Source: Siphonodentalium dalli
Lineage: Eukaryota > Mollusca > Scaphopoda > Gadilida > Siphonodentaliidae
DNA: 64,000 bases
Assembly: GCA_032622095.1 (NCBI GenBank)
Contig: CP136066.1
Coordinates: forward strand, 228,724,961 to 228,788,960
Direction: 5' to 3'
The first letter of the stretch is position 1, and each line of letters starts with the position of its first letter. Positions 13,301-28,300 of this stretch are shown in pieces. A program made the position numbers and the translations under genes. The notes beneath the pieces are model-generated. The model had not been told where the DNA came from. It did no database searches and saw only the letters and a program-made list of their open reading frames with translations.

Positions 13301-16300
13301 CTCAGCATAGATTTGAAGTTCTTTCTCCCAAGTTGCCAAAATTACTGGAAATCGTGTGCTGCACCTACCATTTTGAACCTTATGCCAGTTTACCAAAACT
13401 TTAACTAAATGAAAAATAAAATACTTGCATATGGGAAATTTAACATGGTGAAAAGCCAACCCACACTATAGTTTGATATTTGAATGCTGCACTGATATAA
13501 TAATAGTAATTATCATGGAGCTCTGATTTAAAGATCTGTTGGATAAAATTATTCAAAAGTAAAATAAAGATTCATTTTCGAATGAAAATTGGGAAATAAG
13601 CTGAAAAAAAAGTAGAAAAAAATAACCCTTTAATTTCGGCCACACTTTTTCAAAGTTTTTCCATACAAAATATCCAGGTCTCATCCTTCAAGAAACTGTT
13701 ATAGCTCAGATTAGCTGAACATAACACTAAAAATGAATGAATGGGAATTAGCAAATGTTCACAAGGGTTAACCTCTCGTCATTTGACTGGGAGTACAGTA
13801 TCCATTTTTCGCTATACTTAAACTACATCCAACAGAGCTTGATCTTTCAATTCCGTGTAAAATTTTACGTCAACGACACAGCGACGTGGTTAGAGGGTCT
13901 CTGTTGGGGGAGGTGTCCAAATTAAAATTTCCAACCCAAGAAAATTTCTCTTGCCCCCCCCCCTTTTACTTGGAATTGGTACATTAAATTTCCAACTATT
14001 GAAAAATTCCAACATAACAACCCCTCCTCCTCTATTTGAAAATATTTGAAATTTGTTCTAAAACAATAAATTTCACACGGGTTGGAAAATAAAACTATCG
14101 GAACAAAATCAACCTATTTTTTTGTCCAACTAAAAATATCAGGCATTTCCAACTGTTGAAAAACTTTCCGAGAATCAAATATATATAAATTACACGAAAA
14201 TGATTTTGATTCTCGTCGGAATTTATCCCCTGACAATTTGATCCAACTCAATATCGATATCGACTAGCTGAAAATCAGCTATTAACCCTTCCATGACAAA
14301 CTTTCTGAAATTACTAGTATGCGAAAACCAGTTAAAACCAATGCATTCTCTTATATATGCGAGTCTCCCATACGGAGCCTCGCATATAGAAGAGAATACA
14401 TTGGCCTACCAATATTTACCTTGCCAGTGCAATCTCTTATATATTCAAGGCTCCCTATAGGAGAATCGCATATATAACAGAATGCACTGGCACAGGATCT
14501 TTAATGCTGCACCAGTGCAGCTCCAATCATGAAAGGGTTTACTGGGTGATCAGTGTTTCACAAGTTCAACCTAATTTTTATCTGCAATTTTCAACTGATG
14601 TTTTTGTCAGCGTTGAAATTCACGCTATACCTCCCCTCCCCTGTCACCACGTTCCTGTATCGACACCACAATAGTCACACTAACCTTGTCACACTAACCT
14701 TGTCACACTAACCATGTCACATGTCTTGTCTTTCACATATAGTCGTGTGTAGCTACCCAGTAGAACAAGGTCCGTGTCACGCTTTGGTAGCGAGGTTCTA
14801 TTACAACCCTCACTCTGGTGACTGCGAAGAATTCGCTTATGGAGGATGCGGTGGAAACGGAAATAACTTTGAGTTATTCTCAACCTGCGAAAATAAATGT
14901 GTGCTTAAAGCAGAGGTCACTGAAGCACCAAGGTCAGAGGTTACGACCGAAGAGAGTAAGTCAGAGTTCAAAGCACCGCTTTTCTAACACTTTTCTGCGT
15001 AGATGTGTGTTGTTTTTGAAAATATATATTTTAAACTATAAACTTCAAGATATGAACTAGAAGTTTTCAACCCTTTCAGTGCCAGGGGCCGATCTCATCG
15101 GCCCTAATTTACGGGTAGAATTTTTTTTGGGTATGCTTAACATGCTATAGCGAATTTAAAAACAAACTGGATAAAACCTTAGGGTCATGTTATAACTCAA
15201 AACTATCACCAAGTATTTATAGTGATGCCCATGAAAAACGTAATATTCCCTGGCACTAAACCTACAAAATACTGAAAGAGTTAAAGAATACAAGAAAAAA
15301 TTTAAAAAATTGTAAAAAATTGTAAAAAATAATAACAAATGATGAAAAATTGTTAGGCCAATGCATTCTCTTATATATGCGAGGCGACCTATGGTCGACT
15401 CGCATATATAAGAGAATGCATTGGCACTCGGTATATGGGTTGATACAAAAATCGGACTTGGCACTGAAAGTTTTTAAAGCACTGAAGTTGATGATGGGGT
15501 CATTGTTTTAATGATTTATACAGAAATGCACATCAGTCTCGGGCGGCGCGAGATAGAAATGTTGTGCAAATAATTTTTGACTGGCATAAAGTTTGTTTGT
15601 CACAAGGATGACTAGCTATAAAGTTTGTCATTGGTCACAATGATCTTATAGTATTAAATACGGAGTGAAATGGTTGTTTGATCGATGAGTCCATGGAACT
15701 GAACTTGCAAAAATTATCAACAATAGTACATTTATGTAGAAATTGACTTCTGTCATGTGACATTATGTGAAACTGCTGTGCATTTATGTATCAAACATTA
15801 CAACAATGACTCCTGTCACATGACATTACACAAAACTGGTATGCATTTATGTATAAAACATTATGACAACGACCCGTCAGAAGCACCGTAATGGATTGAA
15901 GCCTGAAAGTAAGCTTAAACCTGTTACATCCCGGTCCAGTTCCGGGCATCCAAATAGGTTAATAAATACGTTTAATAATTTATACGGACTATAATGTATA
16001 GGTTTAAAAATAAATTTAATAATTTATACAGACTTCATATGTGACAGAAATACTTATTCAAGTCTTAGAATTTAGAAAATTCCAGTTCTGTCAGTGTCTT
16101 TTCTTCACCATGGAAAAATACAGAGCGTTCCTTTTTAGTATTTTCCTGATATGGTATAAATAAAAATCACTTATTACACACATTTTGATGATTTATAATT
16201 TATGGTAGAAATTGAAAACAGCTGGAAAATGGCTGTGACAATGGCGAGTTTTTTTGAGAGAATATGAAGTGTATTTGTCAACCTATCTATATTACGTAGA

Positions 16301-19300
16301 CAACATTTGAAAGCTCGAATGAGCTGTGTCGAAATAACTAATTTGTTTTTTAAATTTTATTGAGTCTATTTCAGCTGTCTATATACTCGTACTAATTATA
16401 GTTTCCTATTTAAGTAATTTAACTCATTTGTTACATGTAAACTTTAAATGGATATCTATTAGCCCTCCCACGACTGGAGCTTCCCAAAATGTTTCTAATT
16501 AAAACCCTGTGCCAATGCATTCTCTTATATACAGTAATGCCCTAATTAATCGACTCCTTAACCACAACAGAATTATGGGTAACTTTTCAGGATTTAGTCG
16601 GAAATATGGCTTATTGCCATTCATCGGAAAGCTCTCGGGGAGAGAATGCATTGGCACAGGATCTTTAATTAATCTCCTGTTATGAAACGGTTAATTATTA
16701 CTCAATATAGAACATGTCTATTCTCTATCATATGAAGATGTATTCAGGGTTTGGGTCACCGAAGTATCTTATATATGCAAGGCTCCCTATCAAAGGTTTA
16801 ACAGACCGTGCCCTAGCTATCACTGAGTTCATCAAACTGAATCCATGTCCATCCTCTTGAAACCAGGGTGCCACTTTAAGGGAGCGCGTCTGTTGGAAAT
16901 TAGTTATGCACATAAGTAAGCCTTAAAGGCACAGATGCCCTCGTTAAAATAGTCACTACCATATACAAAAAGAATATTAAAATATAGGCATACCTTGTTC
17001 TTATACCAATCATACATATCATGTAAATAGCATGTTATTGTCAAGTTTGTATGCGTTGCTATGTAAACAAAAGCCAGGTTCTGTAACATTTGTGGCTTTT
17101 GTTTACATAACAAACCATACAAAATTGACAATAACATACTATTTACCAGTTCTGATTAAAACCATACTCAGACTCTAAAAGTACTGAGTCTGATGAAACC
17201 CGCTATCTGTCGCATTACTGTCACTATAAATAACTTCCACAGACAACCCCCTGCAGTATGACGTCCCCGCCCACATTTGTCTTTAAAAATAGCTTTGATT
17301 AACATAATGTAGTTTCGGTTTCGTTTCCGCAGACTCTGTATGCCAGTTCCTGGGAGAATTGATGTTATGCATTCTCTCAGAATATCTTCTGCGCCTTGTG
17401 ACATAATTTTAACTGAGATTAATCACGTTTAACAAACTTTAAATGCGTTTATGACTCGAAACAAAATAATATTTTCTTTGTTTAATTTCAAAGTTAACAT
17501 CATATGCCGGAAATTAAATAAATTTACGACATCGCGACTTCTAAATTATTCAGTACTAAATGTTGAATTTTTTATAACATTCAATTATATTACATATTAA
17601 GTAAAATTGGGCAATTCTACACTCTTTAAATACACTTTTCAATGTTAAATTTGCTGTCGTAAAACTCTGAATATGTAAACATTAACCATGCGGTGGAAAA
17701 GTTATTGTGCTATTTATAACTATTGGGCGGGTTTACTGGAATCGGCACTGGCTGAAGGAATTCCCCTAGTCTTGGGGATTCCATGCGACTATCGCCTGAT
17801 TGGCTAGCTCGCGTTCTTGAGGATATTGTGATTGGCTGGCAATTACGTAATTCCTGCTGGGAGTAATGGAACCTCTACCCATTGTCACCAGACTCAGTAC
17901 TTTTAGAGTCTGAGTATGGTTTTAATCAGAACTGACTATTTACTCGATATTTATGATTGTATAAGAACAGGGTACGGTACGTCTATATTTTAATGTTCTT
18001 TCTGTTTATGGTGGTTTTAACGGAAGTGAATATTTTAACAGCAATACCCACTGCCAAGGTCATCCTTGCATTTAAATTTAAATAGTGTGTCTTGACATTT
18101 GTAGAATGGTGTCCCCAGAGGGTGAATTTAGTGACGCTACCCCGCACAGCAGGCTAGCATCACTAAGTTTACCCTTTGAATACTTTATTATGCTTAGGCC
18201 ACAATCTTCTGTGGAAAAGTATCTTTATTATTTTATCACCATCTTCACCATCTGGAAAACTTACCGTAATGCCCTAAGTAATCGACTCCTTAACCACAGC
18301 AGAATTATGGGTAACTTTTCAGGATTTAGTCGGAAATATGGCTTGTTGCCATTCATCGGAAAGCTCTCATAATTCTGCTGTGTTTAAGGAGTCGATTACT
18401 TAGGGCATTACTGTACATCTGTGTCTAAGGTCTCCCATGGCAGATGAAGCCATGCAGAATGAGGTCCCCAGAGGATGAGTTTGGTGGTGCTAGCCTGCTG
18501 TGCAGGGTAGCTCACTAAATTCACCCTCTGGGGACCTCATTCTCAGGTTGCCATATGTTGCTATAACTCTCAACCCCTGAATACATCTTTAAATGGCTAA
18601 AATAAAATTGATATGTGTTTCCGGTAATCTGCCCACCCCCCAAACTCAGTTGTGGCACCCAAAATCATTTTTCTTGATTTTTGCTGTTTTTATTGTCGAC
18701 CATCATTGATGCCGCAACATGATAAAATCAATTATAATGAGCGCAACATATTCACTGGCAAACTGTTGAGTCCTGTTTCGACCTTAAATTTGCACATAAT
18801 CAAAAGTTATCCCTTCCATGCCTGGAGCATCCTGAAATTTTGCGAAAATAATGTGCCAATGCATTCTTTTATATATGCGATTCTCCCATAGGGAGCCTCG
18901 CATATATAAGAGAAGGATAGGATAGGATAGGATAGGATATTTTATTTCAATATACACACATTAATGCATAATACATTTGACAAATAATACATTGTATATT
19001 TGAGGGGGTGGCATAGTCAGACTAGACTGTCTTACTGCCACCCCCTTAAAGAAGAAAAAATGTTACGATAGGTGGTCAAGATTTCTTGTACAATGCAAGG
19101 CTATATAATTATGTATCACACAATGGTTGCATTTAACTGGGTTATATACATGGAGGGTATACGTCTAGATAAATCGCTTATTTGTTACTCGATGGTTTGT
19201 CTCTTTCTTGTCAGTGGGATGTTCCTTGAAAGTCGAGTAGGAATGTGCTGAGTGAGGTTGAGGATTGCGATATAGGGGAATCACTTATTGACGAGCTACC

Positions 19301-22300
19301 ACACAGTCGGGACATCTTTGATTGTTGCATTTAATTGTTGCAGCATTTTTTTTAATGCAATCGGCATGTAAACGCCGTTTGAATGTGTGTCTGGATTGCA
19401 TTTGCCTAACAATATTTACCTTGACCTTGTAAGTCAGTTCATTATCTTAAATATGTTAGGCTTCCTATGAAGCATGCACAGGATTTTTAATGAACGGGTT
19501 AATTCAGGTCATTCATTCATGTTTTTTTTTATTATGATTTTTTGTGAGTTCACATTGGTTCATTATGATGCTGAATAATATAGGCGTCATTCAAAATAAA
19601 ATTGAAAAATTAAATTAAAACGGAAAACTTGCCACCCATCCCCATTTATTTTTGACCTATGGAACACACATCCATTTTATTTTAGCCTATATTTATAGTT
19701 CCATGGAAAGGGTGATTATCCGTAAGTGTTTTGTGGCGCACCCTGGTGGCTGTATAAGCAATTATATACAAAATTTATTAACCAAGTTCACTACATTCAA
19801 TTTGAGCCAAGCTTTAACTATACTAGGCTCAAATCGAATTTAGTGGACGAGGTTGATAAATATTGTATAGAATTGCAATGAATTTGAGATCCATTTGATC
19901 ACATAAGCACATTTTAGCAAGGAAAAACGATCTCGAATCGACTTGGGTTAAAAAAATTAATATAAATTTCCTTATCACAACCTAAGAGGAAGTAAAGACA
20001 CCTTCAAGAAAAAATATAGTTTCATTTTCAATATATACAGTAATGCCCTAAAAAATAGACCCCTTAACCACAGCAGAATTATGGGTAACTTTTCAGGATT
20101 TAGTCGGAAATATGGCTATATTTCATATTTCCGACTAAATCCTGAAAAGTTACCCATAATTCTGCTGTGGTTAAGGGGTCGATTACTCAGGGCATTACTG
20201 TATATAACGTTTCAGAGCGACAACAGCTCTAAATTTTCTTCCCATGGTCTGCACCTCTATGGAGCCCCAGACAGAGAGAATGATACACTAATGACTGTTG
20301 TCTGATTGGGTCCATGTGAGGCTCCATAAGGGATTACTTATGCGCATTACTATAGACTGGTCCTTGCCCGATTCACAGTAACCTGAGCCTTTCTGCTATA
20401 CTGTGCAGTACAATGAGAGAAGATCAGAGGTGACAAAAATATTACGGATGACCACCCTGTCTATTATATATATCATCAATATTTGGCACAGGTGTACAGT
20501 AATGCCCAAAATAATCAACTCATTAACCACAGAAGAATTATGGGTAATTTTTCAGGATTTAGTCAGAAATATGTGTTGTTGCCATTCATCGGAAAGCTCT
20601 CAGTGAGTGCTTTCCGATGAATGGCAACAAGCCATATTTCCAACTAAATCCTTAAAAAATTACCCATAATTCTGCTGTGGTTAAGGAGTCAATTATTTAG
20701 GGCATTAATGTACATTATATGTACTTGTCTCCGAGAAATGCCACCCTTAATGTGCATGCCTGGGACTATATACCACACAGGTGCCAATTGTTAGATGTTG
20801 CATGGATTTTATCAGTGCAATTTTTTTTAGATTGGGTGGTATTCATACCCTGGCTTGTGACGGGCATTAAGCATGGCTTGCGACTCAAAGTCTGACGTCA
20901 ATACCACACGGTCACCGAATTAACCCTTTACCCAACAGAACGGCCCTGTGCCAATGCATTCTCTTATATATGCGAGTCGACCTATATAAGAGAATGCATT
21001 GGCTTAACACATTATAAATGATAAAATTGTCAAAGAATGTAGAAAAATATTATAAAAATTGTTAAAAAATGTAAGAAAAAATTATAAAATTGTTAAAGAA
21101 TGTAAGAAAAAATGGTATAAAGTGTTAAAAAAGAATTTGTTCAGGCCAATGCATTCTCTTATATATGCGAGGCGACCTATGGTTGACTCGCATATATAAG
21201 AGAATGCATTGGCACAGGGTATATGGGTTGATTTATTTGGGTGTTTTTGGCCGTTTTGTTGGGTAAAGGGTTAAGTTAATATTGGTATTGACGTCGGATT
21301 TCGAGTCGCAAGGCTCGCTCGCCGCATGGGTCGGTGTTCGAATCACACAAAAATTGGACTCTCAAAACCCATGCAGCTTGTGTTTATTATACATGTAGTT
21401 GCTAACAAATTGTTATGTGACGTTTTGTGCTAACATTATATCTGTTCCTACCTTTCAGTAGTGTCTGTAGATAGTACCCAACAATGTTCTCTGGCCGTCG
21501 ATCAAGGCGACTGTAGCGACTATATCATACTCTGGTACTACGATACTCAGAGCCAATATTGTCGTAGATTTATCTATACCGGTTGTGGTGGTAACTCTAA
21601 TCAATTCGAATCGAAGGAACTCTGTGAATCGGCATGCGTAGAATCTAACGACATACCCACTCAAACCATCGCCATAGTTACCACAACGCCACGTCCATGG
21701 CATCCGGTAACTACGGTAACTACGGCAAAAACAGTTCCAGTAGTGGCTGTAGATACTCAACAATGTGCTCTGGCCGTCGATCAAGGCGACTGTAGCGACT
21801 ATATTATACTCTGGTACTACGAATACGAGAACCAATATTGCCGTAGATTCGTCTATACTGGTTGTGGTGGTAACATTAATCAATTCGAAACGGAGGAACT
21901 CTGCGAATCAGCATGCGTAGAATCTAACGACATAACCACTCGAACTGAAATTACTACAACGCCACGTCCATGGCATCCGGTAACTACGGCAAAAACAGTG
22001 GCTGTAGATAGCTCTGAACAATGTTCTCTGGCCGCCGACCAGGGTGACTGTCATGACTATATAATACGCTGGTACTATGACTCCCAGAGCCAATATTGTC
22101 GTAGATTTATCTACACCGGTTGCGGTGGTAACAATAACCAATTCGAAACGGAGGAACAATGTGAATCGGCATGTGTAGAATCTAACGACATTCCCACTCG
22201 ACCCATAGCTGAAATTACTACAACACCACGTCCTTGGCATCCGGTATCCACGGCAAAATTGACTGTTCCGACAGTTCCTGTTGTTACAGATATCGTGATA

Positions 22301-25300
22301 GGTAACTCTATTTTGAGTAAATCTATCATTCATCTCAAGATAGATAACTCCATTTTATTACATCTTTCGTTAAATCATTGTTGCATGTAATTAAGTGATC
22401 ATTTCAAAACATTCAGATCATACCATATTTGGGCACATCTGTGGGAGTTAACAGATCAGGCATATCTTGAATTCACTATAATAGTGGTATATGACAATAC
22501 AATATTCACGTTTCCTTTATTTGTGTTGGGAATAGAAGAGGGCGCATACCCGTGCACAGCCAAATGTCACTCTAAAAATATTGCAGCGAATGAACAGTCT
22601 TCCGACAAAATTCGTTGTGCGATCTTTTGCGCCAGCTTTGTTATTCAATAATATTATAATATATTACTAATGTATGCCTTTCTAAATGACAATAACAGGA
22701 TGACCCAATCGCTCCTCCATCACGTTTCAACTAAGTGCATGCTAATTGAGTTGCTTATCATGTGCCGTCATGATTATTATACCCCCACTTTCGAAGAAAA
22801 TGGGGGGTATACTGGATTGACTGCGTCTGTCCGTCACACTTTCTCCCTCCGTGTGTCTTACCATTCGTCCGTCCGTCCGACCTCATAACTCGAACAACTA
22901 TGAACCGATTTCAATCATTTTTTGTATGCAATCTCCTTAGGACCGCCTCTCCACATGATGCTAATTGCGGTGCAGTCCGACTTTCTTATTTTAAGTTACG
23001 CCTTACTTTTCGACTTATTTTGACTTAGAAAATTCTGTCCGACTTAATAACTTTAACAAATATGAACCGATTTCAATAATTTTTGGTATACATGCTTCTC
23101 ACAACACCCTCTCTACATGATGCGGCTCAGAGTTGGCTCGGACTGTTTTTCCCAACATTACACTTCATTTTTGACTTAGAAAATTTTGTGATTTTTTTTT
23201 TGGTGATTTTTTTCTGTACAAGCATCTTGCGACACCATATCGATATTATTAATCCAAATTTTTCTTTAAAGTTAAAACTCTTTTTTGTTGGGTTTACGGA
23301 TAATGCGGGTTGAATTTGCCATGGTGGGGGTATGCTAGCACGCGAGTGCACACCTCTTGTTCATTCTCCTGGACAAACTATATGTATGATTCCGAATTAT
23401 AGTGCGACACTGATTTTGAATAATATTTGTGTGAAATATGATTTTGGATTATCCCTCTTTTATCAATTTAACAAAACGGTAATGGTCATATACCGCTATA
23501 ATAGTGGAATACCACTATAATAGTGGAATTCAGGATGTGCCTGCATGACCTGGTTAATGTTTATGGGCAAGCCTTGAAATAGTGTGTGTCATTTGCAGAA
23601 TGAGGTCCCCAGAGGGTGAATTTGGTGATGCTAGCCCGCTGCAAATGACAGACACACTATTTCAAGGCTTGTTTATGGGTTGAGTAATTAATTTTATCTT
23701 ATACCTATTGGAGATTTTGACCAAGCGTTATACTTCATTTATAACACATACGTATGTGTTATAGATTGCATGAACAGACTATGAGCAGTGTGACCCCTGA
23801 CCTCTGACACGCTTAGTAAGTAGTAAGTAGGTCACAGGAAGTAAACAAAATAATTATTTGTTGAATCGGTTGTATATCTATAGTAGAACAAATTCATGTG
23901 ATTAAATGTTGATAAACGACAGAAACTATCTTTTTTACAACTGTTTTCCCAGTCGATATAGAATTTGATACGCAATTAAACTATATTCTTTCTTTGACTC
24001 AAACTATATTATAACCATATTACGCATTAATTGATATTCCCTGTGCATCACATGTATTTATGCGCAACGGCAATTTTTGCAAGCAAATTGTGCGAAAATA
24101 TAACTAAAAAAATTCCCTCAAAAAATCCAGAAATTAATAAATAATGTCGGTATAAGATAAATACAAAAATAGCATAGTGTGTTTTGAGATGGACGATATC
24201 TCAACTCTTTGAAAGTGGAATATTTCGCTGTGATATATCAGCATTCCTGTAAATAATCATGTTCATATAATTGAGAATGCTCTGTTGTATCATTTCTTGA
24301 GGCCAATCACCAGAACAACATATTTTATATGGGAGTTATTGGTGTTCATTCCTGTTCATTAACATATGAGATATTGTATATATTATAGAGGGTATCACCC
24401 CCCTCCCCCTGAATCCTGAATACCAGTTAATTTTGGGGGGTGAATCCTGAATACATGTTAAGAAATAATAAGCGATAAATGACATACAAATTGACTGTTT
24501 TAATATACCGGTTAATTAAAAGTTTGGAATTGGAACACAAATCAAATATAGTTTCCGGACGCTTTCCGGTTAACGACCGAAGAGACGCCGGTCGCGTTAT
24601 GATACGATTAATGATACTTTATGATGGCATGGTGGTCGAATATGCCCAAGAAGCTATTCTACCCACTCATTCATACAGATAACTAGCACAAAATATTATT
24701 TTGCGCCATCAAAACCTGAGTCCAAGATGTTTTGCTTGAACCCGAATACCAGTTAATTCGGGGGTATGAATCCTGCGTACGGCTTCAAAACACCCTGAAC
24801 CCCGCATACCGAAAGGGGGGGGGGGGGGGTGATACCCTCATTATAGCCAGTTGCTATCATAAATCAGGAAATTTTTTATTTCATTTCAGTTTTAAAATCA
24901 ATGTCAGTGACAATTTTAATTGCTACAATGTAAACATTCCTTATTAATACTAATAAGTAAACATTCCTTATTACTAATTATTATTATATATCTAGATTAA
25001 ATCTGAGTGTTTATATCAGTCATTAACTCAGGATGTGAAATTTTTGTGATTGTATTAGGTTTTGTCACAACGACAAGTACAAAAGTAATTTATTCGGTCA
25101 CAATGTCATATTTGTCAGGTTTCATCTTGTCAAGTCAATGATATGAATTCTTGATAATTCTTATAAGTACTGTACTTTGTTGAGATTAGCTCCCCTCTCT
25201 TGTAATACATTACTAGTCGTCATGTTAGAACCAGAACAGAGCATGTATTTAGCAGTTATAAACTCCATGAGAATTCCTGTAATAGAAGCAAGCCTGATTA

Positions 25301-28300
25301 TGAGAATTTTAATTGGGTTAAAGACATTGATTATAGGAAAATGTGAAGAGACGTACCTGCTCGGTTGAATGTGTGTACAACAACATGACCGATGTCTTTT
25401 CCCTTGATCTAGCTAAATTATATGTTCAGATATAAATTTTTTGCTTTTAAACAAGTTTGCCAGAATATTCTACATTAAAGTTTTATTATTTAAAAAAAAA
25501 CCAAGGATATCCCATTAACTTTCCCGGACCAACCTCCTGAAATAATTAACTCTCCCGGACCAACCTCCTGAAATAATTATTAACTCTCCCGGACCAACCT
25601 CCTGAAATAATTAACTCTCCCGGACCAACCTCCTGAAATAATTAACTCTCCCGGACCAACCTCCTGAAATAATTAACTCTCCCGGACCAACCTCCTGAAA
25701 TAATTATTAACTCTCCCGGACCAACCTCCTGAAATAATTATTAACTCTCCTGGACCAACCTCCTGAAATAATTATTAACTCTGATCCCGGACCAACCTCC
25801 TGAAATAATTATTAACTCTCCCGGACCAATCTCCTGAAATAATTATTAACTCTGATCCCGGACCAACCTCCTGAAATAATTATTAACTCTCCCGGACCAA
25901 CCTCCTGAAATAATTATTAACTCTCCCGGACCAACCTCCTGAAATAATTAACTCTCCCGGACCAACCTCCTGAAATAATTAACTCTCCCGGACCAACCTC
26001 CTGAAATAATTAACTCTCCCGGACCAACCTCCTGAAATAATTATTAACTCTCCCGGACCAACCTCCTGAAATAATTATTAACTCTCCTGGACCAACCTCC
26101 TGAAATAATTATTAACTCTGATCCCGGACCAACCTCCTGAAATAATTATTAACTCTCCCGGACCAACCTCCTGAAATAATTATTAACTCTGATCCCGGAC
26201 CAACCTCCTGAAATAATTATTAACTCTCCCGGACCAACCTCCTGAAATAATTATTAACTCTCCTGGACCAACCTCCTGAAATAATTATTAACTCTGATCC
26301 CGGACCAACCTCCTGAAATAATTATTAACTCTCCCGGACCAACCTCCTGAAATAATTATTAACTCTCCTGGACCAACCTCCTGAAATAATTATTAACTCT
26401 GATCCCGGACCAACCTCCTGAAATAATTATTAACTCTCCTGGACCAACCTCCTGAAATAATTATTAACTCTCCCGGACCAACCTCCTGAAATAATTATTA
26501 ACTCTCCCGGACCAACCTCCTGAAATAATTATTAACTCTCCTGGACCAACCTCCTGAAATAATTATTAACTCTCCTGGACCAACCTCCTGAAATAATTAT
26601 TAACTCTCCCGGACCAACCTCCTGAAATAATTATTAACTCTCCTGGACCAACCTCCTGAAATAATTATTAACTCTGATCCCGGACCAACCTCCTGAAATA
26701 ATTATTAACTCTGATCCCGGACCAACCTCCTGAAATAATTATTAACTCTGATCCCGGACCAACCTCCTGAAATAATTATTAACTCTCCTGGACCAACCTC
26801 CTGAAATAATTATTAACTCTGATCCCGGACCAACCTCCTGAAATAATTATTTTGAGGTTCAGCAACTAGAAAAATTTATCATTAAAATATTGTTTATTTG
26901 ATTATTTAATTAACCCTTTCAGTGCCAAGTCCGATTTTTGTATCAACCCATATTTCCTTGATCATTTTTCAAATTTATTGATTATAATAATGTGATACAT
27001 TAATGGAAAGAGCTCTAAGTTTGAAAAATGATCAACGAAATATGGATTGATACACAAATCGGACTTGGCACTGAAAGGTTTAACGCTTGGAGAATCTGAA
27101 CGATTCATTCTATTATAATCAGGCTTGTTTAACCTTCCATGACGGGAGCTTCCCGAAATTTTGCAAAAACCCTGTGCCAATGCATTATCTTATTTATGCG
27201 AGTCTCCCATAGGGAGCCTCACATATATAAGAGAATACATTGGCCTAACAATATTTACCTTGACCTTGGAAGCCAGTGCATTCTCTTATAAATGCGAGGC
27301 TCCCATAGGGAGCCTTGCATATATAAGAGATTGGACCGGCACAGGATTGTTAATGCTGCACCAGCGCGGCTCCCGTCATGAAAGGGATATGGATGAGAAC
27401 CCCAGCTTTATATTTAGTGTTGATCTCCTGTCTGCTTAGCTTTAGTTGACCTTTAAACTTTTCAAGAATTTGATGTATGTGACGAGGAGAGTGATCGTGG
27501 GACCTGCGGCAACTGGACGATCAAATGGTATTTCGACACAGAATCTAAACGATGTGACAGGTTCTATTGGGGCGGTTGTGGTGGCAACGGAAACAGGTTT
27601 GAGGACGAGGCAGATTGTACAAAGATATGTGTCGAGAGACGAGGTACTATCTTAGTGCCATTTATTCTTATATTTTGTTTATCAAAAAGCTTACAAAAAA
27701 TCATTCACTTGCTTATTTTCAGTGTAGATATATCGTTTAGAATACACCTAATAATATTCGCTTTTGAATTTTGGTAGAAATAAAGAGCGTTTATTTAAGT
27801 TCTGTGCGAAAAATTGAAAAAAGCTGGAAAATGGTTGTGACCATGGCAAGTATTTTTCAGAGCATGTACATGAAGCCAGCATATAAATATTTTGTGTATT
27901 TATCAACCTACAGTAATGCTCTAATTAATCGACCTCTTAACCAAAGCAGAATTATGGGTAACTTTTCAGGATTTAGTCGGAAATATGGCTTGTTGCCATT
28001 CATCTTTCCAAATTACATAGACAATAATTAGAAGCTCAATTGAGCCTTGTCCGTTTAATGATTACATTGAAAAATGCAGTTTTATTTTCACATGTAATCG
28101 TTTTCAGGCACCAAGCTAAATATATATCTGCTGAAGCTCACATTCAAAAGCTTTTTTATTACATTCATTTGCAAAATAATTTGTAATTACTAATTTCAGT
28201 GAAGGTAGATCATTTAAAGTGATATGAAACACTCTGGTAGGGTGATCAAATCTTGCACAAAGTAGTAATTTTTGCAAATATTATATCAAAATTGACAACA

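Noticed and set aside
21285-21345. tRNA gene suggested by GGTGTTCGAATCACAC
   Set aside because: Only a B-box-like word; no cloverleaf could be folded by eye and the sequence mirrors 20860-20915.
21455-22333. Minus-strand frames opposite the triple Kunitz exon
   Set aside because: Antisense shadows of a repetitive coding exon.
25518-26850. CRISPR-like array
   Set aside because: No unique spacers between repeats, animal genome context, contiguous minisatellite units.
27446-27655. Long open frame over the Kunitz 7 exon
   Set aside because: Encodes no domain; the acceptor-defined frame gives a full six-Cys Kunitz domain.
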